DNA from: Streptomyces diastatochromogenes
GTDB lineage: Bacteria > Actinomycetota > Actinomycetes > Streptomycetales > Streptomycetaceae
Assembly (NCBI GenBank): GCA_026913215.1
Contig: JAPTYK010000001.1
Span: 5,890,001 to 5,954,000, forward strand
Direction: 5' to 3'
DNA length: 64,000 nt
Positions 9,163 through 17,700 of this stretch are shown piece after piece. Position numbers and translations under genes: made by a program. How positions within the stretch are numbered: position 1 is the first letter of the stretch; the number at the start of each line of letters is the position of its first letter. The notes below the pieces were generated by a model. The model searched no databases. It saw nothing but the letters and a program-made list of their open reading frames with translations, and was not told the origin of the DNA.

Positions 9163-10389
9163 ATGCATCCTTCCGCCTCCGTGCCCGTGAACGCCACCCC
9201 CTCCCTCCCCTCCGTGCCCGCGCCGGCCACCGCCTCCCGGCTGGCCGGCGTCGCTTCGTCGCCGGTACGGGAGATCCTGGCGCTCACGGCACGACCCGAG
9301 GTGATCTCGTTCGCCGGAGGCCTCCCCGCCCCCGAGCTGTTCGACACCGAGGGGATCCGCGCGGCGTACGACCGGGTCCTGACGGAGAACCCGCGGGCGG
9401 CCCTCCAGTACTCGACCACCGAGGGCGACCCCGAGCTGCGCACCGCCGTCGCCGCCCGCCTCACCGCGCGCGAACTGCCCACGGAAGCCGACGACCTGCT
9501 CGTCACCACCGGCTCGCAGCAGGCCCTCACGCTCCTCACCACCGCCCTCGTCGAACCGGGCGACGTCGTCCTCGTCGAGGACCCCTGCTACCTCGCCGCC
9601 CTCCAGACCTTCGGCTTCGCGGGCGCCCGCGTCGTCCCCGTGCCCACCGACGACCAGGGCATCGTCCCCGAGGCGCTGGAGGAGATCGCGGCCCGCGAGA
9701 ACGCCACCCTCCTCTACCTCGTCCCCACCTTCCAGAACCCCACGGGCCGCACCCTCCCCGCCGAGCGCCGCCACGCCGTCGCCGAGGCCGCCGCGCGGCA
9801 CGGGTTCTGGATCGTCGAGGACGACCCGTACGGCGAACTCCGCTACGACGGCGAGCGCGTGCCCCCATCGCCGCCGACCCCGCCGCGGCCGACCGCACCG
9901 TCCTGCTCGGCTCCTTCTCCAAGGTGATGGCCCCGGCCTCCGGCTCGGCTTCCTGCGCGCCCCCGCCGGCTGCGCCGCGCCTGCGTGATCGCCAAGCAGG
10001 CCGCCGACCTGCACACCTCGACCATCGACCAGGCCGCCGCCGCCCGTTACCTGCGCGACAGCGACCTCGACGCGCACGTCGCGGTGATGCGCGCCGCCTA
10101 CCGGGAGCGCCGGGACGCGATGCTCGAAGGCCTGCCGGGCGCGCTGCCCGAGGGCAGCCGGTGGAGCAGGCCGGAGGGCGGCATGTTCCTCTGGGTGAGC
10201 CTCCCCGCCGGCCACGACGCGACGGCCCTTCTCAAGACCGCCGTCGCCCACGAGGTGGCGTACGTGCCGGGAGCGCCCTTCTTCTGCGGCGAGCCGGACC
10301 CGGGCGCGATGCGCCTGTCGTTCACGACGCACTCGGCCGACGAGATCAGGGAGGGGCTGCGGAGGCTGGCGAAGGCCTTCGTCCGATGA
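9163..10389 (+). CDS. PLP-dependent aminotransferase class I/II (2-aminoadipate aminotransferase-like)
   Basis: A fold-type I aminotransferase of about 410 residues. Visible family features are SFAGGLPAPELF near the N-terminus, the TTGSQQAL cofactor loop, PTFQNPTGRTL, VEDDPYGELRY, the Schiff-base lysine in GSFSKVMAPG and a C-terminal MRLSFTTHS with the carboxylate-binding arginine. This pattern fits LysN/2-aminoadipate or aromatic aminotransferases rather than aspartate aminotransferase. Bases appear lost at about 9862 and between 9935 and 9975. The gene stands alone with its own leaderless promoter; amino donor and acceptor cannot be deduced. Confidence 0.87.
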
Positions 10390-10499
10390 CGGCCGCGGGC
10401 CGGCCCACCGGCTGACGCAGGGCGCGCACCGATCTCCACCTGGGGCATCAGCTCGTGTCGTTGTTGGGCCGAACGGGTGAGGAGCGGGAGGATGGGGCC

Positions 10500-10931
10500 A
10501 TGAGTAGGTACGAGAGGTACGACGTCACCGACGAGCAGTGGGAGGGCCTCGCCCAGGTCGTGCCCCTGCGCGGCCGTGACGAATGGCCGTCCAGGGTCGA
10601 CCACCGCACGATCCCCGAGCAGTACGAATCCGCCGAGCAGCGCCGCATGGTCGTGCTCCGCGTGCAGGTCTTCGCCGACGCCCGCGAGGTCGCCGAGTAC
10701 CTCATCGCCCAGATCCCGGTGCTCCTCGATCTGACGAGCGCCGACACCGAGGTCGCCAAGCGGATCCTCGACTTCAGCAGCGGCGTGGTCTTCGGCCTCG
10801 GCAGCGGGATGCACCGCGTCGACCGGAACGTCTTCCTCCTGGCCCCGGCGGGCACGGAGGTCGAGGGCGCGGAGGGCGAGGACGAGGAGGACGTCGTGGG
10901 CGGCAGGACCGCCGGCGTCCCTCGATCGTAG
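10500..10931 (+). CDS. SepF-like cell division protein
   Basis: An intact 143-residue SepF paralogue, beginning MSRYERYDVTDEQWEGL at ATG 10500 with GGGAGGA 11 bases upstream. The SepF core (VVLRVQVFADAREVAEYL, DFSSGVVFGLGSGMHRV, FLLAPAG) is complete. SepF polymerises and tethers FtsZ to the membrane. Streptomyces has a canonical SepF in the division cluster and extra copies; from gene order this one is probably the SCO5967 type, called SflB, which lacks the usual long linker. The C-terminus ends in a Glu-rich stretch. A longer reading from GTG 10455 is unlikely. Confidence 0.85.
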   Translation: MSRYERYDVTDEQWEGLAQVVPLRGRDEWPSRVDHRTIPEQYESAEQRRMVVLRVQVFADAREVAEYLIAQIPVLLDLTSADTEVAKRILDFSSGVVFGLGSGMHRVDRNVFLLAPAGTEVEGAEGEDEEDVVGGRTAGVPRS

Positions 10932-10986
10932 GAAGGTCATCTCGCCGTAACGGTTCGCCAGGGAATGGTCTGCGTACGGTCCGGGC

Positions 10987-12583
10987 ATGGACCTCACCGG
11001 CGGCTCCGCGCTCGCCCGCACGTCAGACGCTCGTACTTCGGATGTCGTACCTTCCCCTGTTCCTCCCCCTGTTCCGTCCCCCGTTCCTCCTTCTGTTCCG
11101 TCCCCCGTTCCTGCCGCGGTTACTTCCTCGGTTCCTTCTTCGGTTCCTTCCGCGGCCGTCCCCTCCGCTGTCGCACCCGCGCCCGCACCCGCGCCCGCGT
11201 CCGATGCCCCTGCCGCTGACGACCAGGGATCCGACGTCCGTGTTCCCGGCGCCCGTGTTCCCGGCGTCCGTGGTTCCGGCCCTCGCGGTTCCGATGCCCG
11301 TGGTTCCGATGCCCGTGGTTCCGGGATCCGTCCCGCCGGACCCCGCTCCACCGGGCTCCGTTCCTCCGTCCCCGAGGCGCGGGGCCGGTCCCGGCGGAGG
11401 GTCCGGTCGGGGCGGAGGGGCGGGACAGGGCGGAGGGCCGGGCGGGACGGAGGGCCGGGGCGGGCGCCCCACGCCCGGCCCGCCGTCACTGAACTGCGGC
11501 TGTCCGCGTTCGCCGGTCACCGCTCCGCCGTGTACGCGTTCGGGCCCGTGACCCTCTTCGCCGGGCCCAGCGGCAGCGGCAAGTCCACCGCTCTGCGGGC
11601 GTACGAGGCCCTGGCCCGGCTCGGCGCGGGGACCCGCTCCACGAGGTGTTCCCCGACGCCGACGACTGCGTCCCCGAGCACGCCCGGCCCGACGCCCAGG
11701 GCAGGCGCGGATTCCGGATCGGGTGCACGGTCGACGGACCCGAGGGCCCCGTCCGCCTGGACCTCGCCGTGCAGGCCGAACCGCAGCTCCGGATCGTCGG
11801 CGAGCGCCTCACCGGCCGGGGCCGCACCCTGCTCGCCACCGCGCTCCGCGACCCCGGCCGGAGCACCGTCCAGGCCGAATGGCACACGGCGGGCGCCACC
11901 CCGTCACCCGGGCCCCGTTCCCCGACGACCTGCTCGGCACGGCCCTGCTGCCGCTGCGGGTCGCGGGCAAGACCCAGGGGCAGCGGGAGGTCCTGGCCGC
12001 CGCCGAGCAGGTCGTCATCGGGCTGCGGTCCGTCTTCGCCTGCGACCCCCGGCCCGAGCGGATGCGGGCCCCGTACCGCCGGGCGAGGGCGGCTGCGGCG
12101 TGACTCCGGCAACCTCGCCGAAGTGCTGCACCGCACCCACACGGACTGCCCGCGCCGCCACCACCGCCTCGCCGCCGTCGCCGGAGCGGGCTGTACGGGC
12201 CCGTCACCGGCCTCGGCGTGCGGGAACTCCCCGAGGGCACCGTCCGCGCGGTCCTCGAACGCGGCCGCCGGACCGCGACCCCGCTCGGCCGCCTCGGCGA
12301 CGGCGAACTCCGCTACCTGGCCCTCGCGCTCACCCTGCTCACGGGCCCCGGCGTCCTGGAGATGGACCGGATCGCCGAGGTGCCCGACGCCATGCAGGGC
12401 CTGACGCTGCTCGCCGACGGCCTGGACCGGGGACTCGACGGGCGGCAGCTGGGCGAACTGCTGCGGCTCGCGACGGACATCGCCGCCGACGGCCACATCC
12501 GGGTCGTGGGCGCGGTCGGCGAACGGTCGGCGGGGGAGGCGCGCCGGACCTCCGGGGTGACGGTGGTAGACCTGGGCGGATGA
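10987..12583 (+). CDS. P-loop ATP-binding protein with Val/Pro-rich N-terminus
   Basis: A nucleotide-binding protein with the Walker A motif GPSGSGKST (about 11566-11592), preceded by ELRLSAFAGHRSAVY, the SMC/RecF-like start VTELRLSAF. Later segments (LGRLGDGELRYLALALTLL, EMDRIAEVPDAMQGL) look like the signature and Walker B region of an SMC-type head. The first 150 codons are a Val-Pro and Arg-Gly repeat region that may not be translated; the true start could lie just before 11490. Several single-base losses occur between 11635 and 12215. It ends in an ATGA overlap with the MazG-like gene, so the two are coupled. Function unknown. Confidence 0.7.
11040..11335 (+). repeat. Imperfect repeats encoding Val-Pro and Gly-Ser-Arg stretches
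   Basis: Repeats related to CCTGTTCCGTCCCCCGTTCC (11045-11170) give VPSPVPPSVPSPVP-type sequence, followed by GGTTCCGATGCCCGT-like repeats (11220-11335). The T content is raised relative to flanking genes. The tract lies between the SepF paralogue and the conserved part of the ATPase. Confidence 0.65.
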
Positions 12584-12999
12584 CGGACGACAACGACGTG
12601 GCGGGGCTGCAGCGCCGACTGACCGCATTCGCGGCGGCGCGCGACTGGCAGCCCTACCACACCCCCAAGAACCTGGCGGCGGCCCTCAGCGTGGAGGCGG
12701 CGGAACTCCTGGAGATCTTCCAGTGGTTGACGCCGGAGCAGGCGGAGCGGGTGATGGACGACCCCGAGTCGGCCCACCGGGTCGCCGACGAGGTCGCGGA
12801 CGTGCTCGCCTACCTCCTCCAGTTCTGCCAGGTGCTCGGAGTCGATCCCCTGGCGGCGCTCGCGGCCAAGATCGACCGGAACGAGATCCGATTCCCCGCC
12901 CGGCGGCGGGGCGGAGGGAGTGCGGACGGGGGCGCGGACGGGGGTGTGAACGGCGCCCCGGACGGCATCACGGACGAAGATCGTCACTCTTCGGAGTGA
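12580..12999 (+). CDS. MazG-like nucleotide pyrophosphohydrolase
   Basis: An intact 139-residue all-alpha NTP pyrophosphohydrolase of the MazG/RS21-C6 type. The metal-binding motif is EAAELLEIFQW followed by DEVADVLAYLLQF, the ExxE...ExxD pattern. Such enzymes hydrolyse noncanonical or excess (d)NTPs to monophosphates. The start ATG overlaps the ATPase stop (ATGA), indicating coupled expression. The C-terminal 25 residues are a Gly/Asp repeat tail (GGADGGVNGAPDG) beyond the usual domain. Confidence 0.87.
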   Translation: MTDDNDVAGLQRRLTAFAAARDWQPYHTPKNLAAALSVEAAELLEIFQWLTPEQAERVMDDPESAHRVADEVADVLAYLLQFCQVLGVDPLAALAAKIDRNEIRFPARRRGGGSADGGADGGVNGAPDGITDEDRHSSE

Positions 13000-13125
13000 T
13001 CGACTTTTCCCCGTCAGGCTTCCTGTCCACAGATTTCCGAATTCCTCTGGTGGAGAGGCTCAGGCGGCCTCACTCTGGGTAGTGGATTGAGTGGGCAGTA
13101 AGTCGTACGAACGGGGGCGCAGTTG

Positions 13126-13610
13126 ATGGAAGCGGAGCGACTCATTGCGCTCGGCCGGCACGCGCTGGCGGAGAGCGGGACGGCGCAGGACATCGTGGCG
13201 GAGGCCTGGCAGGCCCAGGCGCTCGCCCAGGCGATAGGGAGTCACCTCGCGCTCTGCGGACCGCTGGAGCTGCGGGGCGAGGCGCGGGGACTGAGCGAGA
13301 CCGGGGAGTACCCGGCCTGGGGCGCGGGCGGGCCGCGCGCGGGCGGCTGACCGAAGTCGCGGACCCGTGCGGGGCGTTGACCGCGCTCGGGGAGCTCCTC
13401 GGGAGGTGGGGATCGCGCTCGTGGGGTGGCCTGCGCCACCGACGAGGAGGGGCTGTACTGGCAGTGCATCGAGGCCATCGACGCCGCTGACGAGGCGAGC
13501 GACCGGGTGCGCGGGATGCTGCGGCGCCTCGCCGTGCGCGACGGGAGCGCGCCCGCCCGCCCGACCCCGCCCGGGGCCGAGCGGGCCCGGGGCGGGGCCC
13601 GTCGTGGTAG
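13126..13610 (+). CDS. Conserved Streptomyces protein of unknown function (DUF6099-like)
   Basis: A helical protein starting MEAERLIALGRHALAESG, with AEAWQAQALAQAIGSHLA, ELRGEARGLSE and, after frame changes, CATDEEGLYWQCIEAIDAAD and RVRGMLRRLAVR. I recall this pattern from a Streptomyces-specific family (possibly DUF6099) without known function. Four single-base losses between 13315 and 13600 are needed; the deduced stop is TAG 13608-13610. ATG 13126 follows GGGGGCG. No enzyme motif is visible. Confidence 0.6.
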
Positions 13611-13731
13611 GGGTGCGCGGGAGCCGGCGGCCCTGGTCGGGCTGCTGCGGCCCGGGGCGGTTCCGGCCGGAGCGTTGCCGGCCGGGGCGGTGCCGACGGT
13701 GGTCCTGCTGCTCGGGGCAGTGCTGCTCGGG

Positions 13732-13996
13732 TCAGTGCTGGCCGGGGTGGTGGTGCTCGGGTGGGGCTGCCGCTGTGGCTGGGGATCCGGCTGGGGCCGG
13801 GACTCCGGGGCGTGGCGGTCGGACGACGTGGACTGGAGGTCCGCGTCCAGCTGGGAGAGGTCGGCGGAGAGCGCCGCCATCAGCTCCTCCATCTGCTGGA
13901 GCAGACCCTTGGGGCCCCGGCGCCCTTCTGCTCGGGCACGGACTGGGGCACCGGCTGTTCGGGCACGGCCCGCTCCGGCGCGGCTTCCTGGGACAT
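13732..13996 (-). CDS. Small conserved hypothetical protein with coiled segment and Pro/Gln tail
   Basis: Starts MSQEAAPERAVPEQPVP with a very strong GAGGAGG seven bases upstream. After one lost base near 13915 it reads KGLLQQMEELMAALSADL and SQLDADLQS, an amphipathic helix likely to form a coiled coil, then a proline/glutamine-rich tail whose frame is uncertain, with a possible stop at 13732. It is convergent with the upstream conserved gene. No function can be assigned; the ribosome site and helix make it more credible than its overlapping frames. Confidence 0.55.
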
Positions 13997-14240
13997 GGCG
14001 GCCTCCTCGGCCCGGGCCCCGCCGCCGAGGGCGGGGTCGTGAGGAGACGCACCGGCAGGGGCCGCCGGCACGCGGGCCGGGCGGTCCGGCTCCGCCCGAG
14101 CCAACGACGGGTGCCGGGCCCCGGTCACTGGCCAGGGCGGACGCGGCCCGCCCGGGGGACGGATATTCACCCGACCGAGCCGGTGCGGACGGGGAGCTGA
14201 CGGCGGTGTTGACACGCACCCGACGGTGCAGGATGGAGGC

Positions 14241-15159
14241 ATGGATCTCCGCATCTTCACGGAACCCCAGCAGGGGGCCGACTACGACACCCTCCTCACG
14301 GTGGCCCGGGCCACCGAGGAGCTCGGCTTCGACGCCTTCTTCCGCTCCGACCACTACGTCCGGATGGGGAGCGGGGACGGCTCCCGGGCCCACGGACGCC
14401 TGGATCACCCTGGCCGGGCTGGCCCGGGAGACGAAGAGGATCCGGCTCGGCACGCTGATGACGGCCGGCACCTTCCGGCTCCCCGGCGTCCTCGCCATTC
14501 AGGTGGCCCAGGTGGACCGGATGTCCGGCGGCCGCGTCGAACTGGGTCTGGGCGCGGGCTGGTTCGAGGAGGAGCACAAGGCCTACGGCATCCCCTTCCC
14601 GAAGGAGAGGTTCGGCCGCCTCGAAGAGCAGCTGGCGATCGTCACCGGGCTGTGGGAGACCGAGGTCGGGAAGACCTTCAGCCACGAAGGCGAGTACTAC
14701 CGGCTCGTCGACTCGCCCGCGCTGCCGAAGCCGGCCCAGTCCAGGATCCCGGTGCTGATCGGCGGGCACGGCGCGAGCCGTACGCCGCGGCTCGCCGCGC
14801 GGTACGCGGACGAGTTCAACATCCCGTTCGCCTCCGTCGAGGACAGCGAGCGGCAGTTCGGCCGGTCCGGGCCGCCGCCGAGGCGGCCGGGCGCCCGGCG
14901 GACGACCTGGTGTACTCGAACGCGCTGGTGGTCTGCGTCGGCAAGGACGACGCCGAGGTGGCCCGCCGGGCCGCGCCATCGGCCGGGACGCGGACGAGCT
15001 CAGGGAGAACGGGCTCGCGGGCTCGCCCGCGGAGGTCGTCGACAAACTCGGCCGGTACGCGGCGATCGGCTCCTCCGGGTCTACCTCCAGGTCCTGGACC
15101 TGGACGACCTGGACCACCTGGAGCTGATCTCGGCCCAGGTGCAGTCGCAGCTGGCATGA
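14241..15159 (+). CDS. LLM-class F420-dependent oxidoreductase
   Basis: A luciferase-like TIM-barrel flavin/F420 enzyme of about 307 residues. Family signatures are LGFDAFFRSDHYVRMG, RIRLGTLMTAGTFRLPGVLA, GGRVELGLGAGWFEEEH, IPVLIGGHG and the C-terminal SPAEVVDKLGRYAAIG. Actinobacterial members with this spacing usually use coenzyme F420. ATG 14241 follows GGATGGAGG. Single-base losses occur near 14388, 14868, 14977 and 15075. The stop overlaps the ATG of the homocysteine methyltransferase gene (ATGA), so the two are co-expressed, but substrate is unknown. Confidence 0.87.
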
Positions 15160-16090
15160 GCGGAGGCGAACCGATGAGACCGGTGCGAACGCTCGCCGAA
15201 GCCCTCGGGGAGGGGTGCTCGTCCTCGACGGCGGGCTGTCCAACCAGCTGGAGGCACAGGGCTGCGACCTCTCCGACGCGCTCTGGTCCGCGCGGCTCTC
15301 GCCGACGGGCCCGAGCAGATCGAGGCGGCCCACGCGGCGTACGTGCGGGCCGGGGCGCGGGTGCTGATCACCTCCAGCTACCAGGCCACGTTCGAGGGCT
15401 TCGCCCGGCGGGGCACGGGCCGGGAGGAGGCGGCGGGCTGCTCGCGCGGAGCGTGGAGCTGGCCAGGACGGCGGCGGGCGCCGCCGGGGAGGAGGTGGGT
15501 CGCCGCGTCCGTCGGGCCGTACGGGGCGATGCTCGCGGACGGCAGCGAGTACCGGGGACGGTACGGGCTGTCCGTGGCCGCGCTCGAACGGTTCCACCGG
15601 CCCCGGATCGAGGCGCTCGCCGGGGCGGCGCCGGACGTCCTGGCCCTGGAGACCGTTCCGGACGCGGAGGAGGCCGAGAGCTGCTGCGGGCCGTCGAGGG
15701 GTGCGGGGTGCCGGTGTGGCTCTCGTACACCGTCGAGGGCGGGCGGACCCGGGCCGGGCAGGACCTCGCGGAGGCCTTCGCGGTCGCCGCGGGCAACGAG
15801 CGGGTCGTGGCGGTCGGGGTGAACTGCTGCGACCCGGCCGAGGCGGGGACGCCGTGGAGCTCGCCGTGGCCGTGACCGGGAAGCCGGCCGTGGTCTACCC
15901 GAACAGCGGGGAGCGGTGGGACGCCCGGGCGCGGGGCTGGAGCGGGGACATGGCCTTCGACCCGGAGTGGGCCGTCGGCTGGGCGGAGAAGGGCGCCCGG
16001 CTCGTCGGCGGCTGCTGCCGGGTCGGCCCGGCGACGATCGGCGCGCTCGCCGGCGCCCTGGCGGCGGAGGGCGGTGACAGCACCGGCTGA
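15156..16090 (+). CDS. mmuM: Homocysteine S-methyltransferase
   Basis: A zinc-dependent TIM barrel transferring methyl from S-methylmethionine (or SAM) to homocysteine. The N-terminal LVLDGGLSNQLEAQGCDL and the zinc cysteines in GVNCCDP and GGCCRVGP are seen. The protein is about 311 residues, usual for MmuM. At least four frame changes (15215, 15300, 15440, 15500-15860) are needed, all consistent with lost bases. It is translationally coupled to the LLM oxidoreductase. The ATG at 15156 has no close ribosome site; the in-frame ATG at 15174 follows GGAGGCGAACC and may be used instead. Confidence 0.82.
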
Positions 16091-16158
16091 GGCCGTGCCC
16101 CGGCCCGGCGGAGCGGAAAATGCCTGGTGGGAGGGGAGGGCGAACCATACTCGAAGAC

Positions 16159-17700
16159 GTGTTCCTGACGATCAGTACGACCGGCAACCCGGAGCGACCC
16201 GCGACCGATCTCGGCTTCCTGCTGCACAAGCATCCCGAGCGGGCCCAGGCGTTCTCGACCTCGCACGGCACGGCGCACGTCCTCTACCCCGAGGCGAGCG
16301 CCGAGCGGTGCACGGCGGCACTCCTCCTGGAGGTGGACCCCGTGGCGCTGGTGCGCCGCGGCAGGGCAGGGCCGGGGCGGCGCCCGGACGCGGCGCTCGC
16401 GCAGTACGTGAACGACCGGCCCTACGCGGCGTCCTCGCTGCTGGCGGTCGCGCTCGCCAAGGTCTTCAAGACCGCGCTGCACGGCGAGTGCAAGGCGATG
16501 CCGGAGCGGGCCGCCGCGCCGCTGCCGCTGCGCGTCGAGGTCCCGCGCTCCCCGCCCGGGGCGGCGCGGAGCTGGTGCGGGCGCTGTTCGGGCCGCTGGG
16601 CTGGGACAGGGTGGACGCCGAACCGGTGGCGCTCGACGGGGAGTTCCCCGAGTGGGGCGACTCGCGGTACGTGCGTCTCGTCCTGGAGGGCGAGCTGCGG
16701 CTCGCGGACGCCCTCAACCACCTGTACGTCCTGCTGCCCGTGCTCGACGACGCCAAGCACTACTGGGTGGCGCCCGACGAGGTCGACAAGCTGCTGCGCG
16801 CCGGTGACGGCTGGCTGGCCGGACACCCCGAACGGAAGCTGATCACCGCCCGCTACCTCTCGCGCCGCTGGGGCCTGGCCCGCGAGGCGACGGAGCGGCT
16901 CGAACTGGTCCGGCTCGCCGAGGCCGAGGGCCTGGACGTCGAGGACGTCGACAACGCCGTCGACGAGACCACCGACACGGAGGAGCGTCCGGTGCCGCTC
17001 GCCGAGCAGCGGCGGGAGGCGATCCTCGGCGCCCTGACGGCGGCGGGCGCGAGCCGCGTGCTCGACCTCGGCTGCGGCCAGGGGCAGTTGGTGCAGGCCC
17101 TGCTCAAGGACCCGCGCTTCACCGAGATCGTCGGTGTCGACGTGTCCGCGCGGGCCCTGGGCATCGCCGCGCGCCGGCTGCGCCTCGACCGGATGGGGGA
17201 GCGGCAGGCCGCCCGGGTGAAGCTGACGCAGGGCTCCCTGGCGTACACCGACAAGCGGCTGGCCGGGTACGACGCGGCCGTGCTCAGCGAGGTGATCGAG
17301 CACCTGGACCTGCCGAGGCTGCCGGCCCTGGAGTTCGCGGTGTTCGGCTCGGCCCGGCCCCGTACGGTCGTCGTGACCACGCCGAACGTCGAGTACAACG
17401 TGCGCTGGGAGTCGCTCCCGGCCGGGCACGTCCGGCACGGCGACCACCGCTTCGAATGGACCCGGAGGAGTTCCGGACTGGGCGGCCGGCGTCGCCGGGC
17501 AGTACGGGTACGGGGTCGAGTTCGCCCCCGTGGGATCCGACGACCCGGAGGTCGGGCCGCCGACCCAGATGGCCGTCTTCAGCCGTACCGAAAGCCGCGA
17601 CGAGAGCCGCGACGAGAGCCGTACCGAAACCCGCAACGAGAGCCGTACCGAAACCCGTGGCGAAAGCCGCGACGACACCGAGAAGGAGGGACCGCGATGA
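16159..17700 (+). CDS. hen1: Bacterial Hen1, 3'-terminal RNA ribose 2'-O-methyltransferase
   Basis: Hen1 methylates the 2'-OH at the 3' end of a cleaved RNA before Pnkp reseals it, so the repaired RNA resists being cut again. The N-terminal domain begins VFLTISTTGNPERPATDLGF; the SAM site is VLDLGCGQGQLV (near residue 300), and the metal ligands appear as EVIEHLD and HGDHRFEW. GTG 16159 is used. Bases are lost near 16548 and twice between 17459 and 17480. After MAVFSRTE the protein carries an extra 40-residue Arg/Glu/Ser repeat tail. The stop overlaps the pnkp start (ATGA), as in known hen1-pnkp operons. Confidence 0.92.
17580..17680 (+). repeat. In-frame 12-30 base repeats at the hen1 3' end
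   Basis: Imperfect copies of AGCCGTACCGAAACCCGCAA and AGCCGCGACGAG encode ESRDESRDESRTETRNES-type sequence. They lie wholly after the last conserved Hen1 residue and before the pnkp start, and keep frame. Confidence 0.75.

Noticed and set aside
10583..11551. Proline-rich secreted protein on the plus strand in another frame
   Set aside because: It runs across the intact SepF paralogue in the wrong frame, and its Pro/Arg composition is that of a shadow frame.
16074..17696. One giant Hen1-Pnkp fusion protein
   Set aside because: The single long frame arises only because lost bases bring hen1 into the pnkp frame. The pnkp ATG with AAGGAGGG and the overlapping hen1 stop show two proteins.
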